This document shows positions 6,551 through 13,837 of a stretch of 64,000 nt of DNA, one piece after another. The position numbers and the translations under genes are program-made. The notes below the pieces were generated by a model. The model ran no database searches and was not told the origin of the DNA. It saw nothing but the letters and a program-made list of their open reading frames with translations. Numbering within the stretch: position 1 is the stretch's first letter; every line of letters begins with the position of its first letter. The DNA is from Muribaculaceae bacterium (GTDB lineage Bacteria > Bacteroidota > Bacteroidia > Bacteroidales > Muribaculaceae), in assembly GCA_022510405.1 (NCBI GenBank), contig JAFLTP010000017.1:1-64000 (forward strand), read 5' to 3'.

Positions 6551-7846
6551 TTATCTGACTACAAAAGCATCTATTGAGGTGGAATAATCCGGACTTAACA
6601 AGGCTCGTTTTATGGCATGGGTAAACCTCACATTTTTACCGGACTTATCTCTTTGAGAATATTGCTGTGACATTAACCTAATAGTGTCAGCACCGAGTTT
6701 AGTGTTTATTTCATCGATCGCAGCAGAAATAGAACGATATTTTTGATGTAATCCGGCATTGAAATTAAATAAGTCAGGTTGAATAGCTTGAGCAGAACTT
6801 ATGTCACTCACCATCACACCTCCTCTTTTATAAGGAATTCCAGGTTTGTAGACTTTTTCCAAAGCAGCCAAAGCAGCCTGGACAATTTCGGGAGTAGTGT
6901 TAGTGGGAGTGCTAAAGACAAAAGAAACGCTGTTGGAGTATTGCGGCAGATCTTTCCTAAAGAAATTTGACTGAATAAAGACTGTAACCATACCACAAAC
7001 TGTTTTTTGTCTACGAAGTTTCATAGCACACCGAGAAGCATAATTGGCAACATGCGCAGTCAAGTCCTCGATATCTGTGATCATCTCCGGAAAAGATCTA
7101 CTTGTTACGATGCTTTGTTTAGTCTTGGCATCCATTTCGTCGATCCCGATAGCATTTTCCCCTCTAAGTTCGAGCCATGTTCTTTCTCCAGGAATATGGA
7201 AACGTGATTTAATCCAATTTCTTGGACGTAGGGTATAATCGTAAGCCGTATTAACTCCAACGCCATGAAGTTTTTTTGCTATTCTTCTACCTATACCCCA
7301 CACATCCTCCACATCAAACAATTTAAGAGCCTTTATTCTTTGATCGTCATCAGCTATAACACAACATTTATGGTAACCCGAATAATTTTTTCCAAAACGA
7401 CCGGCCACTTTAGCCAAGGTCTTTGTTGGTGCTATTCCCAATGTTACAGGGATACCCGTCCATTTCAATACTTTTTTTGAAAGATTCTCACCAAACAGTT
7501 TAAGGTTTTTCTTATCCATTCCATGGAAATCGATAAAACCTTCATCAATGGAATATTGGTGAAGTACGGGCACCTCTTCACGAATAACGGCCATAACGCG
7601 AGCCGACATATCTCCATAAAGCTTATAATTGGAAGAAAAGGCAGTGACACCGGAATTCGGAAATTGCTCCAACATTTGGTAGTAAGGTAAACCCATTTTA
7701 ATTCCCAAAGTTTTTGCTTCACGGGAAATAGCCACGACACAGCCGTCATTGTTCGACAAAACCACAACTGGTTTGCCGATCAATTCCGGTCGGAAAACTC
7801 TTTCACAACTGCAAAAGAAATTGTCGCAATCCACCAATCCCCACAT
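6551..7846 (-). CDS. umuC: UmuC, Y-family translesion DNA polymerase (pol V catalytic subunit)
   Basis: A 431-residue Y-family polymerase that copies past damaged bases. The metal-binding start VDCDNFFCSCERVF (residues 5-18) and the palm motif YSIDEGFIDF (about 98-107) contain the acidic residues needed for catalysis. LSNNDGCVVAISREAKTLGIKMG is the finger region. The little finger and a degenerate C-terminal DUF4113-like tail follow. It comes 13 nt after umuD, the standard SOS operon order. The ATPase-TOPRIM gene follows after a repeat-filled spacer. Confidence 0.95.
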   Translation of the reverse strand: MWGLVDCDNFFCSCERVFRPELIGKPVVVLSNNDGCVVAISREAKTLGIKMGLPYYQMLEQFPNSGVTAFSSNYKLYGDMSARVMAVIREEVPVLHQYSIDEGFIDFHGMDKKNLKLFGENLSKKVLKWTGIPVTLGIAPTKTLAKVAGRFGKNYSGYHKCCVIADDDQRIKALKLFDVEDVWGIGRRIAKKLHGVGVNTAYDYTLRPRNWIKSRFHIPGERTWLELRGENAIGIDEMDAKTKQSIVTSRSFPEMITDIEDLTAHVANYASRCAMKLRRQKTVCGMVTVFIQSNFFRKDLPQYSNSVSFVFSTPTNTTPEIVQAALAALEKVYKPGIPYKRGGVMVSDISSAQAIQPDLFNFNAGLHQKYRSISAAIDEINTKLGADTIRLMSQQYSQRDKSGKNVRFTHAIKRALLSPDYSTSIDAFVVR

Positions 7847-7859
7847 AACAATCTTCTGA

Positions 7860-8297
7860 TTAACGGAATCTTTTTATCACGCTGCTAACTACACCCCACA
7901 CCACCAATTGATCACCCTCGTGCATATAGATGGGTTCATATCTATCATTGTCGGGGCGCAGACAAATGATACCTTTATCTTTTTGACTGAGGTCGATATA
8001 TTTGAGAGTGAACTCGCCATTAAGACAAGCAACAACAATATCCCCGTCACGGGGTTCCAAAGCACGGTCGACCACCACAATATCTCCGGTGTCAATTCCG
8101 GCACCTTCCATCGACTGACCTAAAACTTTCGCATAGAAAGTGGCTGCGGGATGCCGGATAATTTCTCGATTAAAATCCAAAGTTCGGTCCATATAATCTT
8201 GAGCGGGACTTGGGAATCCTGCAAAAATACCGGCATCGGCATACTTTAAAGGCAAATCTGTTGAAAAATCACCACTAAAAATTTTCAATTCTTTCAT
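7860..8297 (-). CDS. umuD: UmuD, S24 self-cleaving pol V accessory protein
   Basis: A 145-residue S24 peptidase. The ATG at 8297 is preferred over the TTG that opens the track ORF. The cleavage region IFAGFPSPAQDYMD parallels the E. coli site QCGFPSPAADY, with Ala-Gly as the bond cut on RecA filaments. The serine lies in VLGQSMEGAGI and the lysine in GEFTLKYI. Activated UmuD' dimers join UmuC to form a translesion polymerase. It heads the umuDC pair. A small palindrome at 8337-8349 is a candidate operator. Confidence 0.95.
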   Translation of the reverse strand: MKELKIFSGDFSTDLPLKYADAGIFAGFPSPAQDYMDRTLDFNREIIRHPAATFYAKVLGQSMEGAGIDTGDIVVVDRALEPRDGDIVVACLNGEFTLKYIDLSQKDKGIICLRPDNDRYEPIYMHEGDQLVVWGVVSSVIKRFR

Positions 8298-8336
8298 TAT
8301 CAAATCCTCAATTTACCTTCAGTACAAAAATCCAAT

Positions 8337-8349
8337 GTATAGATTATAC
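8337..8349. promoter_or_regulatory. Candidate operator upstream of umuD
   Basis: GTATAGATTATAC has perfect 5-nt arms (GTATA/TATAC) with a 3-nt centre, 40 nt upstream of the umuD start. The position suits a damage-regulated operator. I cannot match it to a proven Bacteroidota LexA box. Confidence 0.3.
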
Positions 8350-8383
8350 TTTCCAAAAACTTTTATACAACCAATTAAGCTGT

Positions 8384-9364
8384 TCAATAAGCCTTTCTAT
8401 ATTTATCGTCACCCTTAGCCTGCATCACCTCCTCCATGATAGACAGATAGGATGCAAACCGACTTGGAGCAATCTCACCCTTCTCCACTGCCTCTTCCAC
8501 AGCGCATCCCGGTTCACCGAGATGTCTGCAATCTCCATAACGACATTCACACGCCTTTTTGAAGATTTCAGGGAAATAATGACACACCTCTATAGGTTGA
8601 AACTCAATCATACCGAAACCTTTTACTCCAGGTATGTCAATAAGTTCTCCTCCTTCCGGCAAAGGAATCATTTCTGAGAAAGTGGTGGTGTGAGTGCCCG
8701 TGTGATGAATGTCGGAAACATCTCCGGTTTTTAAATTCAAACCCGGAACCAAAGCATTGATTAAAGAAGATTTTCCCACTCCGCTGTTTCCTGCCAATAG
8801 ACTAATTTTATCTTTTATCTCCGATTTTAACTGTTCTACACCCTCACCACATATAGAAGAAGTAAACAGCACATGATAACCGATACCTTCATAAAGATTT
8901 TTTAATTCGGCAGCGTATTCTCGAATTTCGGGAGTCCACAAATCGGATTTATTAAAAACGATCAAAGCAGGTATGGAATAAGCCTCCGCTGTAGCCAAAA
9001 ACCTGTCGATAAAAGTGGTGGGTGTTTCAGGATTAAAAATAGAGGCCACCAAAATAGCAAGGTCGATGTTTGCAGCGAGTATATGACTTTCCTTAGAAAG
9101 GTTTGAAGCCCTTCGAATAATATAATTTTTACGTGGAATAATTTCCCTAATGTAAAAAGCATCATCGGAAGCATGAGCGATCTTGACTATATCACCCACA
9201 GCCACGGGATTTGTGGTTCGAATCCCCTTGATTCGGAAATTACCTTTAATCCGACAGGGATACTCCTCGCCTTGTGGGGTTTTGACCACATAAGAACTTC
9301 CTGTATTTTTAATCACTCGCCCTTCTATCAAGTCCGGATGGTTTTCATCTTTTCTGCTTCCCAT
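8384..9364 (-). CDS. rsgA: RsgA, ribosome small-subunit-dependent GTPase
   Basis: A 326-residue assembly GTPase that proofreads late 30S maturation. An N-terminal OB fold (residues 10-75) is followed by a circularly permuted GTPase domain. NKSDLW (G4, about 138) comes first, then GNSGVGKSSLIN (G1, about 192) and DIPGVKGFG (G3, about 242). The C-terminal zinc motif is C-x4-C-x-YGDC-x-H-x5-C-like (KACECRYGDCRHLGEPGC). The start MGSRKDENH is the first ATG with this N-terminus. No co-directional partner is tightly linked. Confidence 0.95.
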   Translation of the reverse strand: MGSRKDENHPDLIEGRVIKNTGSSYVVKTPQGEEYPCRIKGNFRIKGIRTTNPVAVGDIVKIAHASDDAFYIREIIPRKNYIIRRASNLSKESHILAANIDLAILVASIFNPETPTTFIDRFLATAEAYSIPALIVFNKSDLWTPEIREYAAELKNLYEGIGYHVLFTSSICGEGVEQLKSEIKDKISLLAGNSGVGKSSLINALVPGLNLKTGDVSDIHHTGTHTTTFSEMIPLPEGGELIDIPGVKGFGMIEFQPIEVCHYFPEIFKKACECRYGDCRHLGEPGCAVEEAVEKGEIAPSRFASYLSIMEEVMQAKGDDKYRKAY

Positions 9365-9389
9365 ACTGCAAAAATATAAAAAAATTTAT

Positions 9390-9397
9390 TACTTTTG
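9390..9397 (+). promoter_or_regulatory. -7 box for the DUF2582 gene
   Basis: TACTTTTG matches TAnnTTTG on the plus strand, 92 nt upstream of the gene. No TTTG is found at the normal -33 spacing, so this is a partial match. Confidence 0.35.
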
Positions 9398-9488
9398 TGC
9401 CCGAATTTTGTTATAATAATAAATGAATATAATAAAATTCATTAAGAACACGTTAAAAAAGAAGTTTAACCAATAAAATTTTTAGGTT

Positions 9489-9695
9489 ATGAACATTGAA
9501 TCAATCGGTACCTGGGCAGGTGAGGTTTACCAGGCATTAGAAAAGTCAGACACTCACATCCTTGGTCTGAAAGAATTGAAGAAAGCCACCAAACTGAAAA
9601 AAGATGAAATCATGGCAGCTCTTGGTTGGCTTGGCAGAGAAGGCAAGATAGTAATCGCGATGAACGATGAAGAAATTGCAGTTAACCTCGTATAA
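9489..9695 (+). CDS. DUF2582 winged-helix protein
   Basis: A 68-residue protein of the small winged-helix family DUF2582 (PF10771). Helix-turn-helix elements are seen in AGEVYQALEKSD, LGLKELKKATKLKKDEIMAALGWLGREGKI and the short wing IAMNDEEIAVNLV. Members are common in Bacteroidota and are thought to bind DNA, with no defined regulon. The gene is monocistronic, with its own -7 box and a clean terminator downstream. Confidence 0.9.
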   Translation: MNIESIGTWAGEVYQALEKSDTHILGLKELKKATKLKKDEIMAALGWLGREGKIVIAMNDEEIAVNLV

Positions 9696-9723
9696 GCACA
9701 AAAGCAAAAAATACGATTAAAAG

Positions 9724-9752
9724 AATGAGACCTTTCGGTCTCATTTTTTTAT
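9724..9752 (+). terminator. Terminator of the DUF2582 gene
   Basis: Perfect 9-bp stem AATGAGACC/GGTCTCATT with a TTTC loop, followed by a T-run. Confidence 0.9.
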
Positions 9753-9811
9753 AATGTTCATGAATTTTCTATAACACTCCTGATTATTATATAACCATCA
9801 CGGCTAATTTT

Positions 9812-10588
9812 TTAAATTGAACTTTCCGACAAAGCCTGGGAAAGGAAATGTTCAAGATCTGGAGCTGAGAGTTTGATTTTAAATTCACCTTCCATAGCTA
9901 CGGAAATATTACCCGTTTCCTCACTGACTACCACACATACGGCATCAGTGGCCTGACTCATACCCAAGGCGGCTCTGTGGCGCAGTCCCAATTCCTTGGG
10001 AATATCCATATCATGGCTTACGGGAAGAATACAACCTACAGATTTAATCTTGTTGTCTGCTATAATCATGGCACCGTCGTGAAGCGGAGAATTCTTGAAG
10101 AAAATATTCTCTATGAGCCTTACATTTATATCCGCATCGATCATATCCCCGGTAGCTTCATAAGTGGTGAGAGGTACCTTTCTCTGGAAAACAATCAATG
10201 CTCCGGTCTTTGTTTTACTCATACTCATACATGAATAGACCACAGCCATGATATCTTTTCGTCTTGCTTCCGGTTCGGCATCGTGTTTAAAAAGTTTGCG
10301 GAAATATTTCATTCTTCCATGAGAACCGATATCGATAAGGAAGCGTTTTATCTGATCCTGGAAAATCACCACGAGCACGATCAAACCTATACCCATAAAC
10401 TTATCCAGGATTGAGCCGGTGAGCCTCATATCGAAGATTTCAGAGGCAAGGACCCAAAGCACAAAGAAAATCAAAACACCATAGAAAAGGCTCAAAGTGC
10501 CGCTACTCTTCATCATCTTATAGATGTAGAAAAGCATTATAGCAATTATCAGGATATCAATTACGTCTTTAATGCCGAAACTGATCAT
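9812..10588 (-). CDS. cdaA: CdaA-type diadenylate cyclase (c-di-AMP synthase)
   Basis: A 258-residue membrane enzyme that condenses two ATP into cyclic di-AMP, a second messenger for potassium and turgor control. Three N-terminal membrane helices (residues about 8-25, 32-52, 62-82) precede the DAC domain. Catalytic motifs are PLHDGAMII (about 170) and LRHRAALGMS (about 205). It overlaps the end of folP by 4 nt (ATGA-type junction), so translation is coupled to folP. The usual Firmicute partners cdaR and glmM are absent. The same folP-cdaA order is typical of Bacteroidota. Confidence 0.93.
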   Translation of the reverse strand: MISFGIKDVIDILIIAIMLFYIYKMMKSSGTLSLFYGVLIFFVLWVLASEIFDMRLTGSILDKFMGIGLIVLVVIFQDQIKRFLIDIGSHGRMKYFRKLFKHDAEPEARRKDIMAVVYSCMSMSKTKTGALIVFQRKVPLTTYEATGDMIDADINVRLIENIFFKNSPLHDGAMIIADNKIKSVGCILPVSHDMDIPKELGLRHRAALGMSQATDAVCVVVSEETGNISVAMEGEFKIKLSAPDLEHFLSQALSESSI

Positions 10589-11418
10589 TGGGCTATTTCT
10601 TTAAGTTTCTTGAATAGTTTTATGGTTTCCACAGCAGGTTTGATATCATGCACTCTCAAAATATTTGCACCTTTCTCCAGTGCAAAGCAATTCAGAGCAA
10701 CGGTGCCCACCAAAGATGCTTCAGGTGAGCATTCGAGTGTTTTGTATATCATCGATTTTCGGGATATGCCCACTAACAGTGGCAAATCCATTTTAGCCAC
10801 TTCCTCCAATTCGTTGAGCAGACAGAAATTTTCATCGAGAGTTTTTGCGAAACCAAACCCAGGATCAATAATCACATCGTTGACACCTAATCGATGAAGT
10901 TCATTAACTTTCTTAGACAAATCTGTTATTACATCGGATGTAATATCTTTATACAGGAGGTGTTGTTTTGAATTATGGGTCAAAACATACGCAATCTTAC
11001 TGTCAGCAACTACATTGAACATATTTTCATCTCTACCTCCGCTAATATCATTAATGATATCAACCTTCCATTGGGAGATGGCTTCTTTTGCTATTGAAGC
11101 CCTAAAGGTATCCACACTAAGAGGTAAGTCAGGGTCCAAATCACGCAAAATTTTGCATCCCAGATCAATCCTCTTCATTTCCTCTTCTTCAGGGACTTCA
11201 TTGAAACCGGGACGTGTGGAACAACCCCCCACATCTATAATGTCGACACCTTCCGATATCATGAGATTTATACGGTTTCTGATCGTATCCTCTTGATATG
11301 TGCGGCTGCCGGAATAGAAACTATCAGGAGTGACATTTAGGATACCCATCACCTTGGGAACCTCCAAATCCATCAGATGTCCTCCTAAATTCAAGGTGTA
11401 TGAATATCCTCCACTCAT
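10585..11418 (-). CDS. folP: Dihydropteroate synthase
   Basis: A 277-residue TIM-barrel enzyme of folate synthesis, joining p-aminobenzoate to pterin pyrophosphate; it is the sulfonamide target. Family motifs are GILNVTPDSFYSG (about 25-37), IIDVGGCSTRPG (about 61-72), NDISGG, IIDPGFGFAKT and GISRKSMI. The N-terminus MSGGYSYTLNLGGHLMDL precedes the first strand, and the ATG is well placed. It lies directly upstream of cdaA and overlaps it by 4 nt. Confidence 0.95.
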   Translation of the reverse strand: MSGGYSYTLNLGGHLMDLEVPKVMGILNVTPDSFYSGSRTYQEDTIRNRINLMISEGVDIIDVGGCSTRPGFNEVPEEEEMKRIDLGCKILRDLDPDLPLSVDTFRASIAKEAISQWKVDIINDISGGRDENMFNVVADSKIAYVLTHNSKQHLLYKDITSDVITDLSKKVNELHRLGVNDVIIDPGFGFAKTLDENFCLLNELEEVAKMDLPLLVGISRKSMIYKTLECSPEASLVGTVALNCFALEKGANILRVHDIKPAVETIKLFKKLKEIAQ

Positions 11419-11437
11419 TGTAATATACTCTAATCTT

Positions 11438-11488
11438 TATATTTTGAACTTTAAACTTTAAACTTTGAACTCTAAACTTTAAACTTTA
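11438..11488. repeat. AAAGTTTA heptamer repeats between typA and folP
   Basis: Seven or so degenerate units of AACTTTA/AACTCTA (minus strand AAAGTTT) fill the spacer downstream of typA and touch its stop codon. Same motif as at 6481-6546 and 51425-51535. Confidence 0.7.
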
Positions 11489-13282
11489 ACGATTGGCGCG
11501 TTTTCTTTCATTTTCGTCAAGAATAATCTTACGAAGACGAATATGCTGAGGTGTGACTTCCACATATTCATCTTCCTTGATATATTCCAAGGCTTCTTCA
11601 AGAGAGAAGACTACCGGTGGCACAATTCTTGCTTTATCGTCGGCACCTGAGGCACGCATATTTGTAAGCTTCTTTGACTTCGTGACATTCACCACTATAT
11701 CTCCTTCCTTAGCATTTTCACCTACCACCTGGCCAGCATACACCTCCTCCTGAGGAAAAATAAAAAATCTTCCACGATCTTGGAGTTTGTCTATCGCATA
11801 TGCATAAGCAGTGCCGGCTTCCATAGCAATAAGGCTACCATTTGTTCTTCTTTCGATATCACCTTTCCAAGGTTGATACTCTAAGAAACGGTGTGCCATA
11901 ATAGCCTCTCCGGCTGTGGCCGTCAGAATATTGTTACGCAGACCAATGATACCTCTTGACGGAATATTGAATTGAATATCTATACGATCGTTGCGGGTAT
12001 CCATTGAAACTATCTCGCCCTTACGACGGGTGACCATATCAACCACCTTACTGCTGTATTCTTCCGGGACATTGACAGTGAGAGTCTCTATAGGCTCACA
12101 TTTCACACCATCAATTTCTTTCACGATTACCTGGGGTTGACCCACCTGCAATTCATAACCCTCGCGTCTCATAGTCTCGATAAGGATTGACAGATGTAAC
12201 ACTCCGCGGCCATATACTGTCCATTTATCTTCAGTATCCCCTTTTTCCACCCTAAGGGCAAGATTTTTATCCAATTCTCTTTCCAATCGTTCCGCAATAT
12301 GACGTGAGGTGACATATTTTCCATCTTTACCGAAGAAAGGCGAATCATTGATGGTGAAAGTCATAGACATGGTAGGTTCATCAATTGCGATTCGAGGCAA
12401 TGGGTCGGGATTATTAATATCTGAAACGGTATCCCCTATTTCAAAATTTTCAAAACCAACGATAGCACAAATATCGCCACTGCTGACTTCTTTCACCTTT
12501 TTGCGACCCATACCTTCAAAGACATGTAGTTCCTTGATCTTTTGTTTGCTTACGGAACCATCTTTCTTACAAAGGGCTACTTCCATTCCTTCTTTGAGAG
12601 TTCCTCTATGCACTCTTCCGATGGCGATTCTACCTACATAACTGCTGTAGTCGAGAGAAGTTATCAACATTTGTGGATCGCCTTCCAAAATTTCAGGAGC
12701 AGGTATATATTTAATAATGGCATCAAGCACCGGAGTTATATTATCGGTTCTATCCTTCCAATCCTGACTCATCCAATTTTGCTTGGCACTACCATAGATA
12801 GTAGGGAAATCCAGTTGGTCCTCAGTAGCCCCAAGGTTGAACATAAGATCAAACACCATTTCGTTGACCTCATCTGGACGGCAATTTGGTTTATCCACCT
12901 TGTTTATAACCACCACGGGCTTTAACCCCATTTGGATAGCCTTCTGAAGCACAAACCTGGTTTGAGGCATTGGTCCTTCGAAAGCATCCACCAAAAGAAG
13001 GCAACCGTCGGCCATATTCAAAACGCGTTCCACTTCTCCTCCGAAGTCGGCGTGGCCCGGAGTATCAATGATATTGATTTTAGTGTCGCCATAATTTATG
13101 GAAACATTTTTGGAAAGAATAGTTATTCCACGTTCCCTTTCGAGGTCATTGTTGTCAAGTATAAGTTCGCCGGTGGTCTGGTTATCTCTAAAAAGGTTTC
13201 CGGCAAGAAGCATTTTGTCGACCAAAGTAGTTTTCCCATGGTCGACATGAGCAATAATTGCTATATTTCTAATCTGCTGCAT
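11486..13282 (-). CDS. typA: TypA/BipA ribosome-associated GTPase
   Basis: A 598-residue translational GTPase involved in 50S assembly and in stress and cold adaptation. G1 is [12 protein letters not shown] (residues 10-21), G2 includes RERGITI, G3 is [11 protein letters not shown] and G4 is [11 protein letters not shown]-like domains II, III and V follow, and the BipA-specific C-terminal domain ends in a basic tail. Full length is normal. It is preceded by rpsO and its terminator, so expression depends on readthrough or on a promoter in the short gap. Confidence 0.97.
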   Translation of the reverse strand: MQQIRNIAIIAHVDHGKTTLVDKMLLAGNLFRDNQTTGELILDNNDLERERGITILSKNVSINYGDTKINIIDTPGHADFGGEVERVLNMADGCLLLVDAFEGPMPQTRFVLQKAIQMGLKPVVVINKVDKPNCRPDEVNEMVFDLMFNLGATEDQLDFPTIYGSAKQNWMSQDWKDRTDNITPVLDAIIKYIPAPEILEGDPQMLITSLDYSSYVGRIAIGRVHRGTLKEGMEVALCKKDGSVSKQKIKELHVFEGMGRKKVKEVSSGDICAIVGFENFEIGDTVSDINNPDPLPRIAIDEPTMSMTFTINDSPFFGKDGKYVTSRHIAERLERELDKNLALRVEKGDTEDKWTVYGRGVLHLSILIETMRREGYELQVGQPQVIVKEIDGVKCEPIETLTVNVPEEYSSKVVDMVTRRKGEIVSMDTRNDRIDIQFNIPSRGIIGLRNNILTATAGEAIMAHRFLEYQPWKGDIERRTNGSLIAMEAGTAYAYAIDKLQDRGRFFIFPQEEVYAGQVVGENAKEGDIVVNVTKSKKLTNMRASGADDKARIVPPVVFSLEEALEYIKEDEYVEVTPQHIRLRKIILDENERKRANR

Positions 13283-13325
13283 GAATCAAAAACGAAATTA
13301 CAATAAAAATGGCATATGGCCTAAA

Positions 13326-13356
13326 AAAGCCATTCCGGAGGAGTCGGAATGGCTTT
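13326..13356 (-). terminator. rpsO terminator
   Basis: Perfect 12-bp stem AAAGCCATTCCG/CGGAATGGCTTT with a 7-nt loop; TTTTTT follows on the minus strand. It separates rpsO from typA. Confidence 0.85.
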
Positions 13357-13430
13357 GAACTATAAGTTTATAATACCTTATCTGATAATGGGATAGTCTT
13401 CCCGACTTAGCGATTATGAAAGAGAAGATA

Positions 13431-13706
13431 TTATTTACGGATACCGAGTTCTTTCTTCGCAATGATAGCACGATAACGGTTGATATCCTTACGGATAAGA
13501 TAGTCGAGAAGAGAACGTCTCTTACCTACAAGAGCCTTAAGAGCACGAGCTGTGGTATGATCTTTGTGATTGTCTTTCAAGTGCTCAGTGAGGTGTTTGA
13601 TACGGAAAGAGAATAATGCGATCTGACTTTCTGGGCTACCAGTATCAGTTTTACCGGAACCGTAGGTTTCGAAGATTTTTTCTTTTTCTTCTTGTGAAGG
13701 ATACAT
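13431..13706 (-). CDS. rpsO: Ribosomal protein S15
   Basis: A 91-residue small-subunit protein that binds 16S rRNA helices 20-22 and helps nucleate the platform. The S15 core is visible in TGSPESQIALFSFRIKHLTEHLKDN and the LVGKRRSLLDYL segment. Length is normal (about 89). The leader from the promoter at 13802 is about 90 nt and contains a GAGGCA/TGCCTC hairpin. S15 often represses its own mRNA through such leaders; that is inference here. Confidence 0.97.
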   Translation of the reverse strand: MYPSQEEKEKIFETYGSGKTDTGSPESQIALFSFRIKHLTEHLKDNHKDHTTARALKALVGKRRSLLDYLIRKDINRYRAIIAKKELGIRK

Positions 13707-13756
13707 AGTTATGAGAGTTTAAATTGTTAATAAAAACTTTTCTTCAAAAAGGTGAA

Positions 13757-13783
13757 TGAGGCAGTCTCTCCGTTTGCCTCCCA
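13757..13783 (-). promoter_or_regulatory. rpsO leader hairpin, possible S15 autoregulatory site
   Basis: On the minus strand GAGGCA and TGCCTC form a 6-bp stem with a purine-rich loop (AACGGAGAGAC), between the promoter and the rpsO start. The place suits feedback control by S15, but the structure does not match a named S15 leader that I can recognise. Confidence 0.35.
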
Positions 13784-13801
13784 TTTTTTCAAAAAGCTCT
13801 G

Positions 13802-13833
13802 CAAAGTTACAGAATTTCTATTTAATGCACAAA
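13802..13833 (-). promoter_or_regulatory. rpsO promoter
   Basis: On the minus strand TTTG (13830-13833), 20 nt, then TAACTTTGC (-7 box at 13802-13809). Near-perfect sigma-ABfr match; it lies just outside and inside the end of the AddB-like gene. Confidence 0.65.
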
Positions 13834-13837
13834 TAAG

